DNA of 9,868 nt from Flavobacteriaceae bacterium TMED81 (lineage in GTDB: Bacteria; Bacteroidota; Bacteroidia; Flavobacteriales; Flavobacteriaceae). The DNA lies in NCBI GenBank assembly GCA_002171575.2, contig NHEI02000021.1:22736-32603 (forward strand), given 5' to 3'. The notes beneath the pieces are model-generated. The model saw nothing but the letters and a program-made list of their open reading frames with translations. It was not told the DNA's origin and searched no databases. Numbering within the stretch: position 1 is the first letter of the stretch; every line of letters starts with the position of its first letter. Made by a program: the position numbers and the translations under genes. This document shows positions 1 through 5,716 of the stretch, one piece after another.

Positions 1-1
1 T

Positions 2-532
2 GAAGAAGTTCCACTGACAGAACAAATCAAAACCCCACCACCTCCACCACCACCTCCAGCTCCTGAAATCATTGAGATTGTTGAAGATGAAGAAGAAGTG
101 GAAGAAACGATTATCGAGTCAACAGAAACCACACAAGAAGAAATTATCGAAGAGGTTGAAGTTTTGGATGACTTTGATGTCGATGTACCATTTGCGATCA
201 TTGAAGATGTGCCTGTTTTTCCAGGCTGCGAACGCGTTGCAAAAGACAAACGCAGAGATTGCTTCCAAGAGAAAATCCAACGTCACATTAGCAGAAACTT
301 TCGCTATCCCGAGATCGCGCAAGAAATGGGAATTCAAGGAAGAGTTTATGTGCAATTTGTGATTGCCAAAAACGGTGATATCGTTGGCGTTCAGACGAGA
401 GGTCCAGATAAAAACCTTGAAAAAGAAGCAGAAAGGATTATTGGAAAACTACCCAAAATGAACCCTGGCAAACAAAGAGGTCGCCCTGTTCGAGTACCTT
501 TTAGTATTCCAATTACCTTCCGTTTACAGTAA
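2..532 (+). CDS. Energy transducer TonB, C-terminal part (5' end outside window)
   Basis: TonB couples the inner-membrane proton-motive force (through ExbB/ExbD) to TonB-dependent outer-membrane transporters. The reading frame is open from the window edge, so 176 residues are visible and the N-terminal membrane anchor is missing. In order they show a run of eight prolines (visible residues 12-19) followed by an acidic Glu/Asp-rich stretch (about 22-63), the periplasm-spanning linker; then VPVFPGCE (about 70-77), a second cysteine at 87, a YP pair at 102-103, GRVYVQFVI at 113-121 and a closing PFSIPITFRLQ. This is the TonB C-terminal fold in the form common in Bacteroidetes. A GTG at 98 could be mistaken for a start, but the upstream in-frame Pro-rich coding shows the gene begins earlier. 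A perfect terminator follows 7 bases after the stop, so it is not co-transcribed with the oxidase genes downstream. Which transporter it serves cannot be told; these genomes usually carry several TonB paralogues. Confidence 0.93.
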   Translation, partial: EEVPLTEQIKTPPPPPPPPAPEIIEIVEDEEEVEETIIESTETTQEEIIEEVEVLDDFDVDVPFAIIEDVPVFPGCERVAKDKRRDCFQEKIQRHISRNFRYPEIAQEMGIQGRVYVQFVIAKNGDIVGVQTRGPDKNLEKEAERIIGKLPKMNPGKQRGRPVRVPFSIPITFRLQ

Positions 533-539
533 AATAGAT

Positions 540-563
540 ACCCGGTTTTTACCGGGTTTTTTT
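540..563 (+). terminator. Rho-independent terminator after tonB
   Basis: A perfect 7-bp stem, ACCCGGT (540-546) pairing with ACCGGGT (551-557), encloses a TTTT loop and runs into a T tract (557-563). It begins 7 bases after the TonB stop codon, so it ends that transcript and insulates it from the cyoE operon promoter that follows. Confidence 0.93.
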
Positions 564-574
564 GTACAGAATCA

Positions 575-605
575 TTGCCTAACGTACTAAGGTGCAGTAT
601 CTTTG
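575..605 (+). promoter_or_regulatory. Bacteroidetes-type promoter of the cyoE/oxidase operon
   Basis: TTG at 575-577 (the -33 element) is separated by exactly 20 bases from TATCTTTG at 598-605. The latter matches the TAnnTTTG -7 consensus of the primary sigma factor of Bacteroidetes. It lies directly after the tonB terminator and ahead of the first gene of the operon. The predicted transcription start would be near 610-613, leaving only about 10 untranslated bases before the ATG at 621. Because the TTG at 603 lies inside the -7 element, this promoter argues against the longer TTG-started reading of cyoE. Motif and spacing are seen in the sequence; activity is inferred. Confidence 0.72.
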
Positions 606-620
606 TTGCCGAATTGCACA

Positions 621-1526
621 ATGATTAAGACATCGACTTCACATTCAGGATTTCTAAGCATCGCATTGGTCTTTGCCCAACATTTTGCGCAGCTCACAAA
701 AGCACGTCTTAGCTTTAGCGTTGTTTTTTCGAGTATCGCCGGTTATATTTTGGGGTGTGAAGTGATCGACCCAAACGAATTGAGTTTACTTCTGTTTGGC
801 GGCTTAGCGATAGCAGGAGCTTCGAATGCGTTTAATCAGATTATTGAACGTGATATTGATGCCCAAATGCAACGCACCAAAAACCGACCTCTGCCATCGG
901 GCAATATGACCCAAACAATGGCTTTTTGGATTGCTGTTGCTCTCTCTATTTCAGGCTTGACGGCACTCTATGCAATCAATCCCAAAACCGCGATGTTTGC
1001 GGCAATTTCCATGTTTCTTTACACCAGCGTTTATACGCCTATTAAAACAAAAACACCACTCGCTGTTTTTGTCGGGGCCTTTCCAGGAGCAATTCCGTTT
1101 ATGCTGGGTTGGGTAGCTGCTACCGGCTCTTTTGGACTGGAGGCAGGAACCCTGTTTATGATTCAATTTTTTTGGCAATTCCCTCACTTTTGGGCGATTG
1201 GTTGGTTGATGTTCGAGGACTACAATCGCGTGGGAATCAATATGCTCCCCAGTGGGAATCGAGATCGAAAAACGGCTTTACAAGCCGTACTATACAGTGT
1301 TTGGACACTCGTGATTTCCGTATTCCCAGTGTTGGGGATTACGGGCTCATTACAAATTTCACTTGCCGCAGCGATTTTGGTTGCATTGTCAGGGATAGGG
1401 CTTATTATTTCTGCCATGCGTTTGTATCAAAAACTCGATCATCAATCGGCAAGACAGCTGATGATCGTCAGTGTGATTTACATCTCATGGATTCAGATTA
1501 TTTATGTAATTGATAAATTGATATAA
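621..1526 (+). CDS. cyoE: Protoheme IX farnesyltransferase (heme O synthase)
   Basis: This membrane enzyme of the UbiA prenyltransferase superfamily (CyoE/CtaB/COX10) transfers a farnesyl group from farnesyl diphosphate to heme B, giving heme O, the precursor of heme A for aa3-type oxidases. The 301-residue protein has about nine hydrophobic helices. The first diphosphate-binding motif is N72-xxx-E76-xxx-D80 followed by RTKNRPLPSG (85-94), with Glu where E. coli CyoE has Asp, as in eukaryotic COX10. YTP (138-140), the GAFPGAIP segment (152-159), WQFPHFW (185-191) and EDYNRVGINMLP (199-210) mark the later conserved loops. The start is taken at ATG 621, because the upstream in-frame TTG at 603 falls inside the promoter -7 box. 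It is the first gene of the oxidase operon, and its stop codon overlaps the next start by one base (TAATG). No clear Shine-Dalgarno sequence is present, which is usual in this phylum. Confidence 0.97.
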   Translation: MIKTSTSHSGFLSIALVFAQHFAQLTKARLSFSVVFSSIAGYILGCEVIDPNELSLLLFGGLAIAGASNAFNQIIERDIDAQMQRTKNRPLPSGNMTQTMAFWIAVALSISGLTALYAINPKTAMFAAISMFLYTSVYTPIKTKTPLAVFVGAFPGAIPFMLGWVAATGSFGLEAGTLFMIQFFWQFPHFWAIGWLMFEDYNRVGINMLPSGNRDRKTALQAVLYSVWTLVISVFPVLGITGSLQISLAAAILVALSGIGLIISAMRLYQKLDHQSARQLMIVSVIYISWIQIIYVIDKLI

Positions 1527-2083
1527 TGGAACAATCCAAAAATATTCGCGCAAAAAAAATGATGCTTTGGTTTTCAATGATCAGTATCTCGATGACCTTT
1601 GCAGGACTCACCAGCGCTTATGTGGTTAGCAAGTCAAGGCCAGACTGGTTGGAGGACTTTAGTCTCCCCATGTCTTTGTATTGGAGTACGCTTGTGATTC
1701 TGTTGAGCAGTGTGACCTTCTGGCAAGCCAATAAGAAATTGACAGCACAACCCAAAGCAACAGCAAGTTTATTATGGGTGACCCTGGCTCTTGCGTTGGC
1801 GTTTGTATTCTTACAATTCCAGGGCTTTTCGAGTCTGGTCGATATGGGATACTATTTCACTGGTGCGCAAAGCAATGTCACGACTTCGTTTTTATATGTC
1901 TTGGTGCTGGTTCACCTCGCGCATTTGGTCGCAGGACTCGTCGTTTTATTGGTGGTGATTACCAATCATCGTCTTGGAAAATATGCGGTAAACCCTCTTG
2001 GATTTTCCCTCGCACATACCTTCTGGCATTTTTTAGGGTTTTTGTGGGTGTATTTGTTTCTCTTTCTATATTTTTTACGATAA
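1526..2083 (+). CDS. Short cytochrome c oxidase subunit III family protein
   Basis: A 185-residue heme-copper oxidase subunit III family protein with five predicted membrane helices (about 12-33, 48-67, 81-100, 120-146 and 163-184). Family marks are VHLAHLVAGL (129-138), the position of the TGFHGFHVF-type motif in subunit III, and the closing FWHFLGFLWVYLFLF (166-180), which resembles YWHFVDxVW. Subunit III binds lipid and stabilises the catalytic subunit I of aa3-type oxidases. The ATG overlaps the cyoE stop by one base, so the two are almost certainly translationally coupled. The protein is much shorter than the second subunit III gene downstream and lacks that gene's soluble insert. It keeps two histidines (130, 133) in the helix-4 region. 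Whether both proteins enter one oxidase, or this one serves another role such as assembly, cannot be decided from sequence. Confidence 0.93.
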   Translation: MEQSKNIRAKKMMLWFSMISISMTFAGLTSAYVVSKSRPDWLEDFSLPMSLYWSTLVILLSSVTFWQANKKLTAQPKATASLLWVTLALALAFVFLQFQGFSSLVDMGYYFTGAQSNVTTSFLYVLVLVHLAHLVAGLVVLLVVITNHRLGKYAVNPLGFSLAHTFWHFLGFLWVYLFLFLYFLR

Positions 2084-2089
2084 ATCACG

Positions 2090-2097
2090 TATTTTTG
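2090..2097 (+). promoter_or_regulatory. Possible internal -7 element before the long subunit III gene
   Basis: TATTTTTG matches TAnnTTTG and sits in the only sizeable gap inside the oxidase operon, 26 bases before the ATG at 2124. No TTG lies at the usual 17-23-base distance upstream, and the region is AT-rich, so this may be a chance match. It is listed because a secondary promoter here would separate expression of the structural subunits from cyoE and the short subunit III. Confidence 0.25.
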
Positions 2098-2123
2098 TAC
2101 AACCAAAACAGTAATGCATTCTT

Positions 2124-3104
2124 ATGGACGCAACGTTGACAAACCAATCAGAAAATGAAAACATTTGGGGAGGCGGTAACAAACCGCTAAATGCGAGCTA
2201 CGGGAAAATGATGATGTGGTTTTTCATCGTTTCCGATGCCCTTACCTTTTCGGGCTTTCTCGCTGCCTATGGCTTCTCTCGTTTTAAGTATATCGAATCC
2301 TGGCCGATTGCGGATGAGGTGTTCAATCACTTTCCTTTTTTACACGGAGTAGATGCTCCCATGTATTATGTGGCCTTGATGACATTTATTTTGATTTTTT
2401 CATCGGTAACGATGGTACTTGCGGTTGATGCAGGTCACCATATGAAGAAAAATAAAGTTTCGTTTTATATGCTTCTTACCATTGTAGGGGGTGCTATCTT
2501 TTTGTGTTCTCAAGCGTGGGAGTGGAAAAACTTTATCAACGGGCAGTACGGAGCTGTCGAAACTCGTGGGGGACAGATTTTACAGTTTGTAAATGCGGAA
2601 ACGGGCAAGCGTGTTAACCTGAGCTCATTTGCGGCATCAATCCCAACTGATCGAGACCAACATGAAGCCAAAAACGGCGTATGGTATACCACCGAATCCA
2701 CATTGCCGACTTATTCCGTAGAGGAAATTACAGCCGGGTTTTTGGACAATGACAACTTGCTGATTAAAACCCAACAAAATGATGCCCAAGGGCACAAAAT
2801 CGTATTGGATCGAGAGAGTTCGATTGACAAAATCTCCCAAGCAGTACATGTTGTTGAAGGGGCAAACCTCGTTCGAAACGAATATGGAAGTCCGCTTTTT
2901 GCCAACTTCTTTTTCTTTATCACTGGCTTTCACGGCTTTCACGTTTTTACAGGGGTGTTGATCAATCTCATCATTTTCTTCAATGTTGTGATTGGAACCT
3001 ATGAAAAACGTGGACACTACGAAATGGTGGAAAAGGTCGGATTGTACTGGCACTTTGTTGACCTCGTTTGGGTCTTTGTATTCACATTCTTTTATCTGGT
3101 ATAA
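2124..3104 (+). CDS. Cytochrome c oxidase subunit III with large soluble insert
   Basis: A 326-residue subunit III of an aa3-type cytochrome c oxidase. Hydrophobic segments lie at about 28-52, 77-101, 113-133, 258-290 and 305-325. Diagnostic motifs are MMMWFFIVSDALTFSGF (29-45), AWEW (131-134), the TGFHGFHVFTG signature (267-277) and GLYWHFVDLVWVF (306-318). Between the third hydrophobic segment and the TGFHG helix lies a hydrophilic stretch of roughly 115 residues (about 140-255), absent from mitochondrial and proteobacterial subunit III. From memory it is shared by flavobacterial homologues, so it is a lineage trait and not a sequencing error; the frame is intact throughout. The gene starts 40 bases after the short subunit III gene, the longest gap in the operon, and is followed 2 bases later by the subunit IV gene. 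Confidence 0.96.
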   Translation: MDATLTNQSENENIWGGGNKPLNASYGKMMMWFFIVSDALTFSGFLAAYGFSRFKYIESWPIADEVFNHFPFLHGVDAPMYYVALMTFILIFSSVTMVLAVDAGHHMKKNKVSFYMLLTIVGGAIFLCSQAWEWKNFINGQYGAVETRGGQILQFVNAETGKRVNLSSFAASIPTDRDQHEAKNGVWYTTESTLPTYSVEEITAGFLDNDNLLIKTQQNDAQGHKIVLDRESSIDKISQAVHVVEGANLVRNEYGSPLFANFFFFITGFHGFHVFTGVLINLIIFFNVVIGTYEKRGHYEMVEKVGLYWHFVDLVWVFVFTFFYLV

Positions 3105-3106
3105 TC

Positions 3107-3487
3107 ATGGCAGTAGAACACAAGTTATCAATTTTTCGCGGGCGTTTGACCTTTAAGTCGGTTACCCAAAAAATATGGGGCGTTTTGATTTTTTTATCCA
3201 TCCTCACCATTGTTGAGGTTGTACTTGGGATTTTCAAGCCACAAGTTCTGATGAATACATTTTTGGGAATGAAACTTCTCAACTGGATTTTCATCATTCT
3301 CACAATCATCAAAGGATATTATATCGCATGGGATTTTATGCACCTGCGCGACGAACGAAGAAGCTTTACAAGCTCGATTGTTTTGCCATTGCTTATCCTG
3401 ATTCCTTACCTTATTTTTATTCTTCTTCTCGAAGCCGATTACATCTACAATGTGATGTCTGACGGATTTGTATCTTGGAATTTCTAA
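3107..3487 (+). CDS. Cytochrome c oxidase subunit IV family protein
   Basis: A 126-residue small membrane protein with three hydrophobic helices (about 20-42, 52-72 and 86-106). A conserved-looking WDFMHLRDERRS segment (74-85) lies between helices 2 and 3; F-M-H-L-x-D-E is typical of the bacterial subunit IV family (CtaF/CyoD-like). These subunits are thought to stabilise the oxidase core and have no catalytic residues. The ATG at 3107 starts 2 bases after the preceding subunit III stop. The longer in-frame reading from 3068 would lie wholly within the subunit III gene and is not needed. Position immediately after subunit III supports the assignment. Confidence 0.92.
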   Translation: MAVEHKLSIFRGRLTFKSVTQKIWGVLIFLSILTIVEVVLGIFKPQVLMNTFLGMKLLNWIFIILTIIKGYYIAWDFMHLRDERRSFTSSIVLPLLILIPYLIFILLLEADYIYNVMSDGFVSWNF

Positions 3488-3497
3488 TTCTCTCCAC

Positions 3498-4121
3498 GTG
3501 AAAAAGTACATCGTACTTACCGTGTTGTTTGTACTCCCGTTAGTGGTGTACCTTTTCTTTGCCTCTGGGATTAATCATTTTGCAAAACTCCCTGTGGTCA
3601 CCAATACAGTTTTTGATGTTGCAGCCTTTTCAGACGAGCAATTCAAAGACAATATTACCATTGTTGGATTTTTGGGATCGGATGTGTCTCAACAAAAAGG
3701 GAATGCACTCAATCTCAATCAAAAAATCTATAAGCGATTTCAGGAATTTGAAGACTTTCAGTTTTTGATGGTTCAGCCAAAAGGAACAGAAGAGAGTTGC
3801 CAACAGTTGGTAGATGAGTTGTCCCGAAGTACGCAAGTGGATACCACGGGATGGAAGTTTGTCTTTTTGGATCCTGTTCAGATCCAACTGGTCTTCGATC
3901 GGCTCAATACCCCTTTGGTGTTGGACGAAACGCACGGATCGCCCTATGTGTTTATCATTGATAAAGACGGCGCTCTTAGAGGTCGTGACGATAACGACAA
4001 TGTTGGGTATGATGCACGTTCTGTTGCTGATATTCACAACAATATGGTCGATGATGTGAAAGTCATTTTGGCGGAATATCGTTTAGCCCTAAAGAAATAC
4101 AACGCGGATCGAAAAATATAA
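3498..4121 (+). CDS. Membrane-anchored thioredoxin-like (SCO-like) protein lacking redox cysteines
   Basis: A 207-residue protein from a GTG start 10 bases after the subunit IV stop. A TTG at 3468 would extend it into that gene and past the natural N-terminus: KKYIV followed by a hydrophobic anchor at 6-23. The rest is hydrophilic and probably periplasmic. The strand ITIVGFLGSD (53-62) and the late SPYVFIIDKDGALRGR (148-163) follow the SCO/thioredoxin fold of the next gene. Where that gene has SCPTIC, this protein has SDVSQQ (61-66), so both metal-binding cysteines are missing; the only cysteine is at 101. It cannot bind copper or do thiol chemistry in the standard SCO way. I recall similar proteins at this place in flavobacterial oxidase clusters, but none with a known function. 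A non-catalytic role in oxidase assembly or as a SCO partner is inference. The fold assignment rests on alignment by eye. Confidence 0.85.
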   Translation: MKKYIVLTVLFVLPLVVYLFFASGINHFAKLPVVTNTVFDVAAFSDEQFKDNITIVGFLGSDVSQQKGNALNLNQKIYKRFQEFEDFQFLMVQPKGTEESCQQLVDELSRSTQVDTTGWKFVFLDPVQIQLVFDRLNTPLVLDETHGSPYVFIIDKDGALRGRDDNDNVGYDARSVADIHNNMVDDVKVILAEYRLALKKYNADRKI

Positions 4122-4124
4122 GCC

Positions 4125-4826
4125 TTGAAAAAAAACGCATACATTGGGATATCTTTTATTCTTTTGGTTTTTGGGATTTTGTTTGTGCCCAAAATCGTCA
4201 ATCGCATTCAACAGCAAAATTGGGTGTCTGCCAATCGATTGAGTATTTCTCAAGAAGAATTGGTCTATATCAACCTGAACGGGGAGAATAAAAAAGTACC
4301 CGATTTTGTGCTGACAAATCAAGATAGCTTACTGATTTCCAATGAAGATTATTCTGGAAAAGTCTATCTCGTTGAATTCTTTTTCACAAGCTGCCCCACG
4401 ATTTGCCCGCGAATGAATGTCAATATGAAAAAAATAGAGGCGGTTTTTGGTCATCGAGACGATTTCGGAATTGCTTCCATAACAATTGACCCCAAAACAG
4501 ACACCCCTACACAGCTCAAAACCTATGCCGAGGCCTATGAAGTGTTTAGTCCAAACTGGCACTTTCTGACTGGTGAACAAGAGTATATCTATGACCTTGC
4601 AAATCGTGGGTTTAACATTTTTGCAGGCATCAACCCTGATGTGGCGGGTGGCTTTGAGCACCAAGGATACTTTGCTTTGGTCGATCAAGAAGGATTTATC
4701 CGATCGCGCACCGATAGTGCTGGTAATCCAATTGTTTACTATCTTGGCATCGATGAAGAGGGTGTTGACCAACAAGGCACAGAGATGCTATTGGAAGACA
4801 TTCCAAAATTGCTAGAGAATGAATAA
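4125..4826 (+). CDS. SCO1/SenC family copper chaperone for cytochrome oxidase
   Basis: A 233-residue membrane-tethered protein that delivers copper to, or reduces the cysteines of, the CuA centre of oxidase subunit II in the periplasm. A lysine-rich start and one hydrophobic helix (about 5-23) form the anchor. The thioredoxin-fold domain starts near 57 (VPDFVLTNQD). The copper site is complete: C90 and C94 in SCPTICP, and H179 in FEHQGYFALVDQEG. TIDPKTDTP (120-128) is the usual SCO motif between them. The start is TTG at 4125, 3 bases after the previous stop; there is no ATG near the anchor, and the MKKNAYIG-type N-terminus suits this start. Its 3' end overlaps the DUF420 gene by 8 bases. It lies in the oxidase operon directly after a related protein that has lost the copper ligands. 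Confidence 0.95.
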   Translation: MKKNAYIGISFILLVFGILFVPKIVNRIQQQNWVSANRLSISQEELVYINLNGENKKVPDFVLTNQDSLLISNEDYSGKVYLVEFFFTSCPTICPRMNVNMKKIEAVFGHRDDFGIASITIDPKTDTPTQLKTYAEAYEVFSPNWHFLTGEQEYIYDLANRGFNIFAGINPDVAGGFEHQGYFALVDQEGFIRSRTDSAGNPIVYYLGIDEEGVDQQGTEMLLEDIPKLLENE

Positions 4827-5358
4827 GAAAAAACTGTATAATCGACTCATCACGATAACCTCAATCGCCATCCCTGTTGTGGTTGCCATTTTGTTTCGTG
4901 TCCGAATCCCAAATGTAGAACCACTCGACCAACTTCCACCAATCTATGCTGGAATCAATGCCTTGACAGCGATCTTTTTATTGATTGCATTGGTGGCAAT
5001 CAAACAAGGAAAGCGCAAGTTGCACGAACGCTTGATGAAGGTCAACATTTTGTTTTCCCTTGCGTTTTTGGTGATGTATATCGCCTATCACATGACCTCC
5101 GACCCAACCCCTTATGGGATTGTTGATGGGGTATTTGTGGCTAGTCAGACCTCCAAAATCATTTATTTTACAATTTTGATATCACATATCATTTTGTCAA
5201 TTGTACTCATTCCCTTGGTGTTAGTGGCATATTCAAAGACGGTATTGGTAGATTTTGTGGCGCATAAAAAAATTGCACGGATTGCCTTCCCCATTTGGCT
5301 GTATGTAACCATTACAGGTGTCGTTGTTTACCTCATGATTTCCCCTTATTACACATGA
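4819..5358 (+). CDS. DUF420 family membrane protein (YozB/CtaM-like), probable oxidase assembly factor
   Basis: A 179-residue integral membrane protein with five likely hydrophobic segments (about 10-26, 44-62, 74-91, 114-138 and 152-174). The pattern matches DUF420. Four histidines at the helix ends (H69 in KLHERLMK, H91 in AYHMT, H123 in LISHIIL and H149 in VAHKKIAR) are the most striking residues and could ligate heme or metal, but that is inference. A firmicute member of this family, CtaM of Staphylococcus aureus, has been reported as needed for aa3-type oxidase function, which agrees with the placement here right after SCO1. The start ATG overlaps the SCO1 gene by 8 bases, and the TGA overlaps the next ATG (ATGA), implying translational coupling on both sides. 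Confidence 0.92.
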   Translation: MNKKKLYNRLITITSIAIPVVVAILFRVRIPNVEPLDQLPPIYAGINALTAIFLLIALVAIKQGKRKLHERLMKVNILFSLAFLVMYIAYHMTSDPTPYGIVDGVFVASQTSKIIYFTILISHIILSIVLIPLVLVAYSKTVLVDFVAHKKIARIAFPIWLYVTITGVVVYLMISPYYT

Positions 5359-5570
5359 AATTGCTGAGAAATTTACTGGGGTGTAGCATGTTGTTTGGAA
5401 GTGAGCTTGTTTCTGCGCAATGTTCGATGTGTAGAGCGGTCTTGGAATCAGGTGCAGACGCAAAAATGGCCGAACAACTCAACGATGGCATTGTTTATTT
5501 GATGATGATGCCCTATCTCCTCGTCGGTACGATTGGATTTATTGTATATCGTAAGTTCTACAAAAAATAA
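5355..5570 (+). CDS. Small CxxC membrane protein, last gene of oxidase operon
   Basis: A 71-residue protein starting at the ATG that overlaps the DUF420 stop (ATGA). Residues 1-22 look like a signal peptide with a possible cleavage site at VSA-Q. Next comes C23-S-M-C26, a short polar loop (27-44), one membrane helix (about 45-65) with a Met cluster YLMMMPYLL, and a basic end (RKFYKK). Expected topology puts the CxxC on the periplasmic side and the C-terminus in the cytoplasm. I recall small proteins of this layout (CxMC, then GIxYLMxxPYLL) beside DUF420 genes in flavobacteria, with no assigned function. CxxC plus methionines next to a SCO copper chaperone suggests copper handling or thiol chemistry for the CuA site, but this is inference. 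A longer in-frame reading from 5295 overlaps DUF420 heavily and lacks the signal-peptide start, so I rejected it. Confidence 0.82.
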   Translation: MKLLRNLLGCSMLFGSELVSAQCSMCRAVLESGADAKMAEQLNDGIVYLMMMPYLLVGTIGFIVYRKFYKK

Positions 5571-5577
5571 TATTTTT

Positions 5578-5608
5578 GTTCATTTGTGAACGGTCTTATA
5601 GATAAGAC
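5578..5608. repeat. Two adjacent perfect inverted repeats
   Basis: GTTCA-TTTG-TGAAC (5578-5591) is a 5-bp stem with a 4-base loop. One base further, GTCTTAT-AG-ATAAGAC (5593-5608) is a perfect 7-bp dyad with a 2-base centre (or a 6-bp stem with a TAGA loop). They start 7 bases after the stop of the small CxxC gene. They could be 3'-end structures of the oxidase transcript or protein-binding dyads. The symmetry is seen directly; the function is not known. Confidence 0.55.
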
Positions 5609-5634
5609 TTTCAAGTGAATACAAATGGATTTGC

Positions 5635-5667
5635 TTGGCAACGCTAATGCCTTTAGTCGTTAGCCAA
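5635..5667. repeat. Long bulged hairpin, 13 bp
   Basis: TTGGC (5635-5639) pairs with GCCAA (5663-5667), AACG (5640-5643) with CGTT (5658-5661), and CTAA (5644-5647) with TTAG (5653-5656). The loop is TGCCT, and single bulges fall at 5657 and 5662. This gives 13 base pairs in 33 bases. It is followed by an A run, not a T run, so it is not a standard + strand terminator, and no T run lies on the other side for the - strand. It sits upstream of the predicted ABC-operon transcription start, so it is either a 3' structure of the upstream transcript or a DNA-level element. Confidence 0.55.
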
Positions 5668-5679
5668 AAAATTTACTAC

Positions 5680-5716
5680 TTTGTTATACATATTACCTTT
5701 TAATGCTTTATATTTG
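5680..5716 (+). promoter_or_regulatory. Candidate promoter of the ABC transporter operon
   Basis: TATATTTG (5709-5716) fits the Bacteroidetes TAnnTTTG -7 box, and TTTG lies at 5680-5683. The spacer of 25 bases is longer than the usual 17-23, so the upstream element is weak or the promoter is regulated. The predicted start near 5721-5724 leaves a leader of about 25 bases before the ATG at 5749. Confidence 0.45.

Noticed and set aside
38..61. A CCA/CCT short tandem repeat
   Set aside because: It encodes the proline run of TonB and needs no separate explanation, though it could be prone to length variation.
72..362. A 96-residue Lys-rich open frame inside tonB
   Set aside because: It is a frame-shifted reading of the Glu-rich TonB linker and C-terminal domain; its composition is an artefact of GAA/AAG-rich DNA.
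98..532. A complete 144-residue gene starting at GTG 98
   Set aside because: The same frame is open and codes for a typical TonB Pro-rich and acidic linker back to the window edge, so this is an internal codon of a truncated gene.
575..612. Resemblance between TTGCCTAACGTACTAAGG at the cyoE promoter and the reverse strand of the 5635-5667 hairpin (TTGGCTAACGACTAAAGG)
   Set aside because: About 16 of 18 bases align only with small gaps, and the first copy is the promoter -33 element and spacer. Two copies in one window are not enough to call a repeat family; a genome-wide search could revive the idea.
1109..1513. A 134-residue open frame within cyoE
   Set aside because: It is out of frame with a clearly conserved membrane enzyme and shows no domain, signal or start context.
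2637..3053. A 138-residue minus-strand open frame opposite the long subunit III
   Set aside because: It is antisense to a strongly conserved gene and no feature supports its expression.
4329..4775. A 148-residue minus-strand open frame opposite SCO1
   Set aside because: It is a shadow of the conserved SCO1 gene, with irregular composition and no promoter or neighbouring minus-strand gene.
5571..5578. A TATTTTTG -7 box directly after the small CxxC gene
   Set aside because: The nearest upstream TTG is 26 bases away, and the box overlaps the first hairpin; it is probably chance in AT-rich DNA.
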